Source: CAVXHQ01 sp963761735
Lineage (GTDB): Bacteria > Pseudomonadota > Alphaproteobacteria > Rhodobacterales > Rhodobacteraceae
NCBI GenBank assembly: GCA_963761735.1
Contig: CAVXHQ010000005.1
Location: 868,001-932,000, forward strand
Direction of reading: 5' to 3'
Length of the DNA: 64,000 nt
Each line of letters starts with the position of its first letter. The first letter of the stretch is position 1. The notes under the pieces were generated by a model, which saw only the letters and a list, made by a program, of their open reading frames with translations, was not told the DNA's origin and searched no databases. The translations under genes and the position numbers were made by a program. Shown here in pieces: positions 8,037 through 15,691 of this stretch.

Positions 8037-9536
8037 ATGTATTCTGTGGAACTGTATACCCGGGTGCGCAGAGCGTGCCATGTCGAGGGCATGAGTGAGC
8101 GCGAGGCGGGGCGGAAGTTCGGGATCGACCGCAAGACAGTGTCGAAGATCCTGAAGCATTCGGTTCCGCCGGGATATCGGCGCCAAGCGATGCCGCAGCG
8201 TCCCAAGCTTGATCCCTTTGTGCCGGTGATCGACCAGATCCTCGAAGAGGATAAGAGCAAACTCAAGAAACAGCGGCACACTGCCAAGCGAATTCATGCG
8301 CGGCTGCGCGACGAGCATGGCTTTACGGGCGGGATCACCATCGTCACTGATTATGTGCGTGAGAAGAAGCGGCGGACGCGGGAAGTGTTCGTGCCGCTGT
8401 CGCATGCGCCGGGCCATGTTCAGGTCGATTTCGGCGAAACGCTGGGCGTGATTGCCGGTGTTGAGTGTAAGCTGCACTACTTTGCGATGGCGCTTCCGCA
8501 TTCGGATGCGTTCTTCATCAAGACCTACCCCGCCGAGACGACCGAGGCGTTTTGTGATGGCCACAACGCCGCTTTTGCATTCTTCGGCGGCGTGCTCTTG
8601 TCGATCCTCTACGACAATACAACGATCGCAGTGGCGAAAATCCTGGGCGATGGCCTCCGGTTGCGCACCCGCGTCTTTTCGGAATTGCAGTCGCATTACC
8701 TGTTCGACGACAAGTTCGGCCGACCGGGCAAAGGCAATGACAAAGGCAACGTCGAGGGGGTGATCGGATATGGGCGGCGCAACTTCCTCGTTCCCGCGCC
8801 GCGGTCCGACAGCTTCGATGCGTTGAACACCTGGCTGGAAGATCAGTGCCTGACGCGACAGGGCGACATTGTGCGTGGTCATACCGAGACTGTCGGTGAA
8901 CGTCTGATGCGGGATCTCAATGCGCTGATGGCGCTGCCGACCACCCCTTACGATGCTTGCGACAGGGTCAGCACCCGGGCGACATCGATCTCCATGGTCC
9001 GTTATCGCAACAATGACTACTCGGTGCCTGTCGCTCATGCCCATCACGAGGTTCAGGTTCGTGGGTATGTCCATGAGGTTGTGATCGGCTGCGGGGCCGA
9101 GGTGATTGCCCACCACCGCCGGTCCTACGACAAGGCGGACATGGTATTTGATCCGATGCATTACCTGCCGCTGTTGGAGCAAAAGGTTGGGGCGCTGGAT
9201 CAAGCCGCACCGCTGCAAGGCTGGGATCTGCCGGATGAGTTCGCCACCCTGCGCCGACTGTTGGAGGCGCGGATGGGGAAGAAGGGCAAGCGCGAATATG
9301 TTCAGGTTTTACGTCTGCTGGAAACGTTCGAACTGACCCATCTGCATGGTGCGATCCGGCAGGCGCTCGATCTCGGGGCCATCGGCTATGATGCTGTGAA
9401 GCATCTTGTCCTGTGCCGGATCGAGAGGCGTCCGCCACGGCTGGATCTCGATATTTATCCCTATCTGCCCAGAGCACAGGTCGGGACGACAGACCCGGCC
9501 AGCTACATGAGCCTGATGTCGGGGGTGCCGACATGA
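8037..9536 (+). CDS. istA: IstA transposase of the IS21-family element
   Basis: A 499-residue transposase. The N-terminal helix-turn-helix (SEREAGRKFGIDRKTVSKIL) binds the element ends. The rve-type DDE core is complete: D131 in HVQVDFGETLG, D193 in LYDNTTIAV and E240 in KGNVEGVIGY. A Mu-transposase-like C-terminal domain follows, with the typical YRNNDYSVPVAHAH stretch. Its stop overlaps the istB start (ATGA at 9533-9536), implying translational coupling. Length is normal for the family. Confidence 0.95.
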   Translation: MYSVELYTRVRRACHVEGMSEREAGRKFGIDRKTVSKILKHSVPPGYRRQAMPQRPKLDPFVPVIDQILEEDKSKLKKQRHTAKRIHARLRDEHGFTGGITIVTDYVREKKRRTREVFVPLSHAPGHVQVDFGETLGVIAGVECKLHYFAMALPHSDAFFIKTYPAETTEAFCDGHNAAFAFFGGVLLSILYDNTTIAVAKILGDGLRLRTRVFSELQSHYLFDDKFGRPGKGNDKGNVEGVIGYGRRNFLVPAPRSDSFDALNTWLEDQCLTRQGDIVRGHTETVGERLMRDLNALMALPTTPYDACDRVSTRATSISMVRYRNNDYSVPVAHAHHEVQVRGYVHEVVIGCGAEVIAHHRRSYDKADMVFDPMHYLPLLEQKVGALDQAAPLQGWDLPDEFATLRRLLEARMGKKGKREYVQVLRLLETFELTHLHGAIRQALDLGAIGYDAVKHLVLCRIERRPPRLDLDIYPYLPRAQVGTTDPASYMSLMSGVPT

Positions 9537-10285
9537 GCGACACTCCGCAGGTCTTATTGCAGCATCACCTCAAGGCGCTCCGACTGCCGACCTTCAAGAG
9601 CGAATATGGCAAGCTGGCCCGTCAGTGTGCGGCAGAGGGCAAGGATCATGTTCAATATCTGCTGCGGCTTTGCGAACTGGAGCTGATCGAACGCGAACGC
9701 CGGATGGTTGAGCGGCGGATCAAAGCCGCGAAGTTCCCGGCCACCAAGAGCCTCGACAGTTTCGACTTCAAGGCGATCCCGTCGCTCAACAAGGTCTTGA
9801 CCATGGAGCTGGCACGTTGCGAATACGCTGATCGCCGCGAGAACATTATTGCTCTGGGTCCATCGGGAACCGGCAAGACCCACATTGCCTTGGGGCTTGG
9901 TCTCGCCGCTTGCCAGAAGGGCCTGAAGGTCCGCTTCACGACGGCCGCCGCGCTGGTGCATGAGTTGATCGAGGCAGCCGATGATCGGCGTCTGCAGCGC
10001 CTGCAAAAGCTGATTGTCAGTCAGGATCTGTTGATCATTGACGAACTTGGCTTCGTTCCCCTGAGCAAATCCGGCGCGGAGTTGCTGTTCGAAGTCATCT
10101 CGCAGCGCTATGAGCGAGGATCAATCGTCATCACGTCCAATCTGCCGTTTGATGAATGGACCGAAGTCTTCGGATCCGAGCGCCTTACCGGCGCCATCCT
10201 CGACCGCCTGACCCACCATGTTCACATCCTGGAAATGAACGGCGACAGCTACCGGCTGCGACAGAGCCGCAAACTCCAAGACTGA
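9533..10285 (+). CDS. istB: IstB helper ATPase of the IS21-family element
   Basis: A 250-residue AAA+ ATPase related to DnaC, which assembles on target DNA and stimulates IstA. Visible motifs: Walker A GPSGTGKT (109-116), Walker B LLIIDELGF, a sensor-I-type segment SIVITSNLPFDEW, and a C-terminal LTHHVHILEMNGDSYRLRQS. The Walker A carries Ser where GPPGTGKT is common, which should be tolerated. The start at 9533 overlaps the istA stop and begins the conserved family N-terminus. Confidence 0.95.
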   Translation: MSDTPQVLLQHHLKALRLPTFKSEYGKLARQCAAEGKDHVQYLLRLCELELIERERRMVERRIKAAKFPATKSLDSFDFKAIPSLNKVLTMELARCEYADRRENIIALGPSGTGKTHIALGLGLAACQKGLKVRFTTAAALVHELIEAADDRRLQRLQKLIVSQDLLIIDELGFVPLSKSGAELLFEVISQRYERGSIVITSNLPFDEWTEVFGSERLTGAILDRLTHHVHILEMNGDSYRLRQSRKLQD

Positions 10286-10444
10286 AACCGCAAAAACAGC
10301 AGCAATGCTGGCCTGCGGCCAGCGCACTCTGGCGCGCGTCAGCTACTTGGCGAGCACACGCGCCAGAGCGCCGCGAACATCCAGGCCGTGGCCCCATTTT
10401 GCGCCGGTAAATGGTCCCTTTTGTCGCCGAGATTGACGAAAGCT

Positions 10445-10958
10445 CTACCTCTTCGTGGGCATTGACCGGACCAGCAAGTTTGCCGTGACCCAGCTCGTTG
10501 AGAAAGCCGACCGGAAGACGGCGTGGGAGTTCCTCCAGCACATGCTCGAGGCCGTGCCGTATCACGTCCACACCATCCTGACGGACAACGGCATCCAGTT
10601 CGCCGAGCAGCCGCGGAACAGGAACACGGCATACTCGCGGCAGATGCGCTTCGACATGATCTGCGAGGCCAACGGGATCGAGCACCGCCTGACAAAGCCA
10701 AACCATCCGTGGACCAATGGCCAGGTCGAGCGAATGAACCGAACGATCAAGGAGGCGACCGTGAAGCGTTACCATTACGACAGCCACGATCAGCTGCGCA
10801 CCCACCTTGGTGACTTCATGGCAGCCTACAACTACGCGCGAAGGCTCAAGACCCTCGGCGGCCTCACGCCCTACGAATACATCTGCAAGATCTGGACATC
10901 CGAGCCGGACAGATTCATCCTAAATCCGACCCACCAGATGCCGGGACTGAACACCTAA
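10445..10958 (+). pseudogene. IS481-family transposase, 3' part
   Basis: The remaining 170 codons of the interrupted transposase. It includes the second Asp (ILTDNGIQF) and the catalytic Glu in GQVERMNRTIKEATVKRY. In-frame continuity with the 5' part across the IS21-type insertion is exact. The final codons (GLNT, stop) run into the right inverted repeat, so the stop codon is completed by one flanking base. An internal ATG gives an open frame from 10455, but that protein would lack the first catalytic residue. Confidence 0.85.
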
Positions 10959-11045
10959 GGGCCTTGGAACATCCATGCGCAAATGGTGCGACAAGGCGGG
11001 CTTGCCGCTATGTTCCTCACATGGCCTGCGCAAAGCGATTTGCAT
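10957..11045 (+). pseudogene. Tyrosine recombinase (phage-type integrase) fragment
   Basis: About 27 codons wedged between two insertion sequences, reading KGLGTSMRKWCDKAGLP then LCSSHGLRKA. This matches the box II region of alphaproteobacterial phage/island integrases (K-G-F-G-N..F-R.WCD.AGLP.C..HGLRKA), including the catalytic HxxR arginine. Both sides are cut: the left side by the IS481-type right end, the right side by the IS3-type left end. The sequence past the IS3 element does not continue the integrase. It is direct evidence that an integrative element once sat beside this tRNA-Ala. Confidence 0.7.
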
Positions 11046-11107
11046 AGGTGGTCGCAGGATTTCGGATCAGTTGTTAAGCTGTAGCGATTGACGAAGGAGC
11101 GACCCAG

Positions 11108-11454
11108 ATGACGAAACGGAAACGCTATTCGGCGGAGTTCAAGGCCAAGGTTGCCCTTGAAGCCATGCGTGAAGAACTGACGACGGCCGAGCCGGCCAAG
11201 AAATACGGCATCCACCCGACGATGATCAGCGGCTGGAAGAAAACGGCGATCAAGAACATGGCATCCGCGTTTGACGGGAAGGCCGAGGAAGAGCCGCCCA
11301 TCTCACGGAAGGACGTGGAAAAGCTGCACGTCCCGTTGCCCGGCAACACATGCTTGCATGTGTGAGAGGGGAGATCGGCCAACTGGTGGTGGAACGCGAT
11401 TTTTTGTCCGAAGCCTCCAGCCTTGTCCTCGGGACTGGAGGCAAAAAGCGGTGA
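11108..11454 (+). pseudogene. IS3-family OrfA, interrupted by a hairpin-rich insertion
   Basis: OrfA is the helix-turn-helix DNA-binding subunit of IS3-type transposases. The frame starts normally (MTKRKRYSAEFKAKVALEAM, then EPAKKYGIHPTMISGWK) but stops early at 11365, giving 85 residues. The expected remainder, EIGQLVVERDFLSEASSLV up to GTGGKKR and a stop at 11452-11454, follows in another frame. Between KDVEKLH (ending 11329) and EIGQ (from 11371) lie 41 bases where about 3 are expected, so roughly 38 bases are extra. Confidence 0.7.
11330..11370. repeat. Short hairpin-rich insertion inside IS3 orfA
   Basis: The extra DNA holds two abutting perfect hairpins: gttgc-ccg-gcaac (11335-11347) and acacatgc-tt-gcatgtgt (11346-11363). 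Neither belongs to normal IS3 coding sequence. Origin is unknown; a tiny non-autonomous insertion or a fold-back repair product are both possible. Confidence 0.55.
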
Positions 11455-12281
11455 AGCAAAACCAGCCTGATCTCAGCGTCCGGCGGCAGTGCAGCCTGCT
11501 GTCTCTGCCGCGCTCGACGTTGTACTATCAGCCACGCGGCGAAAGCGGCGAGAACTTGGCGTTTATGGGAATTATCGATCGCCAATTCCTCGAAACGCCC
11601 TGGTACGGCTCGCGGCAAATGGCCCGACACATGCAGCGACAGGGTCACAAATGCGGTCGCCACCGTGTGCGGCGGCTGATGCGCCTGATGCGTCTTGTGC
11701 CGATCTATCAGGAGCCCAAGACCAGCAAGAAGCACCTGGAACACAAGATTTATCCATACTTTATCAGGGACTTACCCATCACCCGGCCTAATCAGGTCTG
11801 GTGTACTGACATCACATACATTCCCATGCGGCGGGGATTTCTCTATCTGGTAGCAATCATGGACTGGCACAGCCGAAAGGTGCTGAACTGGCGACTGTCG
11901 AACACGATGGAAGCCGGATTTTGCGTAGAAGCTCTGAAAGAGGCGCTGGCCAGATATGGCTCACCGGAGATCTTCAACTCTGATCAGGGTTCCCAGTTCA
12001 CCGGCTCAGATTTCACCGACGTGTTGCGTGACGCCAAGGTGAAGATCTCCATGGACGGACGCGGCCGCTGGATCGACAACCGCATGATCGAGCGGCTCTG
12101 GCGCTCGCTGAAATACGAAAGTGTCTACCTGAATGCCTTCGAGACCGGATCGGAGGCGAGAGCCGGGATCGGTACCTGGATCAGCTACTACAATGAAAAA
12201 CGCCCGCACTCATCGCACGGGCTGCTGACCCCGAGCGAGGCCTATGATACGTCGCCCCAGCCCCTGAAAACCGCCGCCTGA
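11451..12281 (+). CDS. IS3-family OrfB transposase
   Basis: A 276-residue integrase-core protein starting at GTG 11451, which overlaps the natural stop of orfA (gtga). All three acidic residues are present: WCTDITYI, FNSDQGSQF and the Glu of RMIERLWRSLKYE. An N-terminal HTH_21-type segment (YGSRQMARHMQRQG) precedes the core. In IS3 elements OrfB normally works as an OrfAB fusion made by frameshifting near an A run; aaaaag is present at 11443-11448. With orfA broken, a functional fusion is unlikely. The start codon choice is inferred from family alignment. Confidence 0.85.
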   Translation: MKQNQPDLSVRRQCSLLSLPRSTLYYQPRGESGENLAFMGIIDRQFLETPWYGSRQMARHMQRQGHKCGRHRVRRLMRLMRLVPIYQEPKTSKKHLEHKIYPYFIRDLPITRPNQVWCTDITYIPMRRGFLYLVAIMDWHSRKVLNWRLSNTMEAGFCVEALKEALARYGSPEIFNSDQGSQFTGSDFTDVLRDAKVKISMDGRGRWIDNRMIERLWRSLKYESVYLNAFETGSEARAGIGTWISYYNEKRPHSSHGLLTPSEAYDTSPQPLKTAA

Positions 12282-12341
12282 CATGAAACCAATGCGATAG
12301 CTTAGCCAGGCGGAAAGCTGGTCGAAAAATCAGGACCACCT

Positions 12342-12874
12342 CTGACCTCGATTACGCGTGCCCAATATCGGTCGGGTTGTTCGCCGAAATGTACATTTCT
12401 TTATGGGAGCACAGCAAAGACAATTGCCTCTCACCAGCAGGGCGTCACGCGCGTCGGCTTCAGCCTCGAAGCCTACCAGTTGGACGTCAGCGCGGAGACG
12501 GAGCCAATCTACCGACGGGAAGATGTCCTTCACATCTGAATGAACTGCACCGGCCGTTTGGCCGATCTTTCTTTGGCCTTAGATGGAAAAACTATGTGGC
12601 CAAAACGGAAAAGTAGACGCTCCAAGGGGAACACCCGGCACTGATTTTGTTGGGTTTTTCCGGCCAAAAATGGAAGATCCATGTGGCTGTTTTCTATCGT
12701 TTTGCGGTCGTCCGGGCGTTGGGTTTTATCGGCGCCGGTTTTTAATCCCATAGGGATCCGCGGTCGTCCGCCGGACGGAACAGATACCGGTGATGCGGAC
12801 CCGAAAGGTTTGGGCAACCAGCCCTTCCGGCAAACAGACCGGCGTCGCCGCGGCCCCGGCCGATCCTGCGCATC
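12342..12874. other. Degraded DNA without a supportable gene
   Basis: About 530 bases between the IS3 right end and the MerR gene. One plus-strand stretch reads like the tail of a real protein (TRVGFSLEAYQLDV, then IYRREDVLHI and a stop at 12537-12539), but upstream it has no start and no recognisable family, so it is probably a gene remnant from the same mobile region. The rest, 12540-12874, holds only short inverted motifs and nothing I can name. Confidence 0.5.
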
Positions 12875-13243
12875 TTACGCCTGCGAGGCCACCGCCTCGT
12901 CGCGCATGCGTTGCAGGTCGGCGATCTTCGCGTCGAGCTGTTCGCGCTGTTCCGTCAGGTCTGCTAGCTGCCGGTCGGCCAGCGTCACCCAGGCGCGCAT
13001 CTGCGCCTGCGTCCCTTCGCGGGCATAGATCATCAAGAACTGGCGGATCTCTTCGAGGGAAAATCCGAACCGGCGGCCCCGCAGGATCAGGGTCATCCGC
13101 GCAAGCTCGCGTTGGCTGTAGAACCGCGACCGGCCCTGTCGTTCCGGCGTCAGCAGTTCGATATATTCGTAATAGCGCAACGTGCGCGGGGTGACGTCGA
13201 AGCGTTCGCACATTTCCTTGAAGGACAGCCTTACGTCGTTCAT
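12875..13243 (-). CDS. MerR-family transcriptional regulator
   Basis: A 122-residue MerR protein. The DNA-binding domain (about 6-75) is typical: LSFKEMCERFDVTPRTLRYY, then the wing GRSRFYSQRELARMTLILRG and the second helix pair FGFSLEEIRQFL. The C-terminal half is a coiled-coil dimerisation helix (RQLADLTEQREQLDAKIADL). There are no Cys residues that would suggest metal sensing. Related proteins in Rhodobacteraceae sit near acyl-CoA and branched-chain catabolism genes, and here it is divergent from two thioesterase-fold genes, so control of that pair is a fair guess. The start at 13243 places the HTH at the normal distance; longer frames upstream are antisense to the next gene. Confidence 0.85.
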   Translation of the reverse strand: MNDVRLSFKEMCERFDVTPRTLRYYEYIELLTPERQGRSRFYSQRELARMTLILRGRRFGFSLEEIRQFLMIYAREGTQAQMRAWVTLADRQLADLTEQREQLDAKIADLQRMRDEAVASQA

Positions 13244-13393
13244 GCCACCTCTCCCTGCATTTTCAAAACGTAGCAGGCGAACCCGGTCGGGGGCAACCGT
13301 GTCGCGGATCCGCCGGGGCGGGATGCGGCAGATACCGCTTGATGGCGGTCGGGGACCGGACCACAAACGCACGACCGATCCATGTGAGGGGCC

Positions 13394-13849
13394 ATGACCG
13401 ACGCATACGACAAATCCGCGGGTGCCTCGGCACAGCAGCGCGCCATCGCAGAGCAGTTTATCGGCGCGCTGCCGTTTTCGCGCGCGCTGGGCATGCATCT
13501 GGTGGACATCGGCGCCGGGTTCGCGACGATTTCGATGGGGCACAATCCGGCCCTTGTGGGCGACCCGTCGAGCGGGGTGATCCACGGCGGCGCGGTTTCG
13601 GCGCTGATGGATACGGCGGGCGGTGTGGCGGTGATGGCGCATCCCGACAGGCCCGTGGGCACCGCGACGCTGGATCTGCGGATCGATTACATGCGCCCTG
13701 CCGTGCCCGGGGCCGCGATCACGGCGCGCGCCGATTGCTATCACATGACGCGCTCTGTCGCCTTCGTGCGGGCGGTGGCAACCGATGGCGATCCCGACCG
13801 CCCCGTCGCCACCGCCACCGGCGCCTTTACCGTCGCGGGTGGCACCTGA
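13394..13849 (+). CDS. PaaI-family hotdog thioesterase (first of a pair)
   Basis: A 151-residue hotdog-fold protein of the PaaI type, which hydrolyses acyl-CoA thioesters. Seen: LGMHLVDIGAGFATISM, the GVIHGGAVSALMDTAGG segment carrying the conserved His-Gly-Gly motif on the central helix, and LDLRIDYMRPA. Its TGA overlaps the ATG of a second, divergent paralogue, so the two are translationally coupled and may form a heteromeric enzyme. Opposite a MerR regulator across a 150-bp intergenic region. Confidence 0.85.
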   Translation: MTDAYDKSAGASAQQRAIAEQFIGALPFSRALGMHLVDIGAGFATISMGHNPALVGDPSSGVIHGGAVSALMDTAGGVAVMAHPDRPVGTATLDLRIDYMRPAVPGAAITARADCYHMTRSVAFVRAVATDGDPDRPVATATGAFTVAGGT

Positions 13850-14334
13850 TGGCCCGCCCGCGCCCCGAGCCCGTTCAGGTGATCAAGACCCGCCGGGACG
13901 CCGCCCTCGATGCGCTTGTGTCCTCGGTGCCCTATGCCGGGTTCCTCGGCGTACAGTTCGACCGGCGCGGCGATCAGCTGACGGCGGTGCTGCCGTTCAC
14001 CGAACAGCTTATCGGCAATCCCATGCTGCCGTCGCTGCACGGCGGGGCGACGGCGTCATTCCTCGAGATCGCGGCAATCATCGCGCTGGGCTGGGCGCAG
14101 GTCTGGGAAACCGTCGAGGCGGGGCGCGTGCCCGCCGCGCCGGTGCTGCCGAAAACCATCGACTTTACGGTGGATTACCTGCGGGCCGGCCTGCCGCGCG
14201 ATGCCTATGCGCGTGCCCGGATCAACCGGTCGGGCAGGCGGTACGCAAGCGTCCATGTCGAGGCATGGCAGGACAACCGCGCCCGCCTTTTCGCGCAGGC
14301 CACCGGACATTTCCTGATGCCCGCGGAAGCATAA
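13849..14334 (+). CDS. PaaI-family hotdog thioesterase (second of a pair)
   Basis: A 161-residue hotdog protein. The conserved central helix reads LPSLHGGATASFLEIAAIIA and the following strand IDFTVDYLRAG. It resembles its upstream neighbour in plan but not closely in sequence, so this is an old duplication or two family branches. The ATG at 13849 sits in an ATGA overlap. The physiological thioester is unknown. A MATE transporter follows 25 bp downstream. Confidence 0.82.
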   Translation: MARPRPEPVQVIKTRRDAALDALVSSVPYAGFLGVQFDRRGDQLTAVLPFTEQLIGNPMLPSLHGGATASFLEIAAIIALGWAQVWETVEAGRVPAAPVLPKTIDFTVDYLRAGLPRDAYARARINRSGRRYASVHVEAWQDNRARLFAQATGHFLMPAEA

Positions 14335-14359
14335 GTGGGCCAATAATGCGCTGCCGGAA

Positions 14360-15691
14360 ATGAACGATGACAGCATGAAAGCGGATCGGGTCCGCCTGAC
14401 ACATTCCCGCGTTCTGGCCATCGCGGTGCCCATCGTCATCTCGAACGCCAGCGTGCCGATCCTTGGCGCCGTCGATACCGGCGTGGTGGGGCAACTGGGG
14501 CAGGCGGTGCCGATCGGTGCGGTAGGCACCGGCGCGGTCATCCTGACGGCGTTCTACTGGATCTTCGGGTTCCTGCGGATGGGCACCACCGGCCTGACCG
14601 CACAGGCGCTTGGCGCGCGCAACCCAGACGAGGTTTCGGCGCTGTTGATGCGCGCGCTGCTGATCGGTCTGACGGCGGGCGCGGTGTTGGTGGCGGCGCA
14701 GGCATGGCTGTTTCCGCTGGCATTCCGGGTGGCCCCCGCAAGCGACGAGGTCGAGGCGCTGGCCGCACGATACATGGCGATCCGGATCTGGTCGGCGCCC
14801 GCAGCCATCGCCCTGTACGGCATCACCGGCTGGCTGATCGCGCAGGAACGCACACGCGCCGTCCTCGTGCTGCAACTGTGGATGAACGGCGTCAACGTCG
14901 TTCTCGACCTGTGGTTCGTCCTCGGCCTCGGCTGGGGCGTCGAGGGGGTGGCGGTGGCGACGGTCATTGCCGAGGTTTCCGGTCTGGCGTTTGGGGTGTG
15001 GCTGTGTCGCGGGGCATTCGCACGGCCCGGCTGGCGCGATCCGGCGCGGATATTCGATGCCGTGCAATTGCGGCGGATGGCGACGGTCAATGGCGACATC
15101 ATGATCCGGTCGGTCCTGTTGCTGTCGATTTTTGTGTCGTTCACCTTCTGGTCGGGCGGCATGGGGGATGTGCCGCTCGCGGCCAATCAGGTATTGATCC
15201 AGTTTCTCAACATCACCGCGCATGCCCTTGATGGATTTGCCTTTGCTGCCGAGGCGCTGGTCGGTCAGGCGGTCGGCGCGCGGGCGACAGGCGCGCTGCG
15301 GCACAGCATCCGGCTCACCAGTCTGTGGGGGTTGGGCGCCTGCGTCGCCATGGCGGTGGCGTTCTGGGTGTTCGGCCCTGCGATCATCGCCGCAATGACG
15401 ACCTCCTTCGAGGTGCGGGCCGCGGCAGCGGTGTATTTGCCGTGGATGATCGCGGCCCCCATCGTCGGCTGCGCGGCATGGATGCTCGACGGGATATTCA
15501 TCGGCGCGACACGTACGCGCGACATGCGCAATATGATGCTTCTGTCAGCGGTGATCTATTTCGGCGCGGCGCTGATCCTGATGCGCGGCTTCGGCAATCA
15601 CGGGCTGTGGGCGGCGATGCACATCAGTTTCATCGCCCGCGCCGTAACGCTCGCAGCGCGTTATCCGGCCCTCGAGCGGGCCGTGCGCTAG
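14360..15691 (+). CDS. MATE-family multidrug/toxin exporter (DinF-like)
   Basis: A 443-residue integral membrane protein with about twelve hydrophobic helices in two related halves. The first-half signature PIVISNASVPILGAVDTGVVG and FRMGTTGLTAQALGARN-type segment (FLRMGTTGLTAQ) place it in the DinF branch of MATE Na+/H+ antiporters. It would export cationic organic compounds from the cytoplasm. It follows the two thioesterase genes on the same strand and converges on pyrD, whose stop overlaps its own by four bases (15688-15691). Confidence 0.88.
   Translation: MNDDSMKADRVRLTHSRVLAIAVPIVISNASVPILGAVDTGVVGQLGQAVPIGAVGTGAVILTAFYWIFGFLRMGTTGLTAQALGARNPDEVSALLMRALLIGLTAGAVLVAAQAWLFPLAFRVAPASDEVEALAARYMAIRIWSAPAAIALYGITGWLIAQERTRAVLVLQLWMNGVNVVLDLWFVLGLGWGVEGVAVATVIAEVSGLAFGVWLCRGAFARPGWRDPARIFDAVQLRRMATVNGDIMIRSVLLLSIFVSFTFWSGGMGDVPLAANQVLIQFLNITAHALDGFAFAAEALVGQAVGARATGALRHSIRLTSLWGLGACVAMAVAFWVFGPAIIAAMTTSFEVRAAAAVYLPWMIAAPIVGCAAWMLDGIFIGATRTRDMRNMMLLSAVIYFGAALILMRGFGNHGLWAAMHISFIARAVTLAARYPALERAVR

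Larger units (their letters stand above)
7930..10438 (+). mobile_element. Complete IS21-family insertion sequence with istA and istB
   Basis: A 2,509-bp element flanked by the direct repeat aaagct (7924-7929 and 10439-10444), a 6-bp target duplication. The imperfect inverted ends start gtgaatcccggaggcaaa (left) and cgtcaatctcggcgacaa (right, reverse complement), with 17 of 24 aligned positions equal by hand count. It carries istA and istB in the usual overlapping order. Length, gene order and duplication size all match IS21. Both genes are intact, so it may still be mobile, and it is younger than the IS481-type element it interrupts. Confidence 0.92.
7424..10957 (+). mobile_element. IS481-family element, interrupted by an IS21-family element
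   Basis: Outer element of a nested pair. Both ends read inward from taggtgtt: the left end starts at 7424 (taggtgtttgatccc) and the right end, read in reverse complement from 10957, is taggtgttcagtccc. The two ends share about half of the following bases. The single transposase gene is split at 7929/10445 by an IS21-type element. Removing that element restores one open frame, so the element was intact when hit. Direct flanks do not show an identical target duplication, so the neighbourhood was probably rearranged afterwards. Confidence 0.78.
11046..12341 (+). mobile_element. IS3-family insertion sequence with disrupted orfA
   Basis: About 1.3 kb with matching ends: left end aggtggtcgcagg at 11046; right end, read in reverse complement, aggtggtcctgat from 12341. 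It contains orfA and orfB in the order and spacing of the IS3 family. The flanking bases (gcat on the left, ctga on the right) do not match, so no target duplication is seen and a deletion or rearrangement next to it is likely. The orfA is broken by a short insertion, so transposition in cis is doubtful. Confidence 0.8.

Noticed and set aside
6987..13243. Second attachment site (copy of the tRNA-Ala 3' end) marking an intact island
   Set aside because: I scanned for the T-arm/acceptor sequence downstream and saw no repeat of it within the mobile region.
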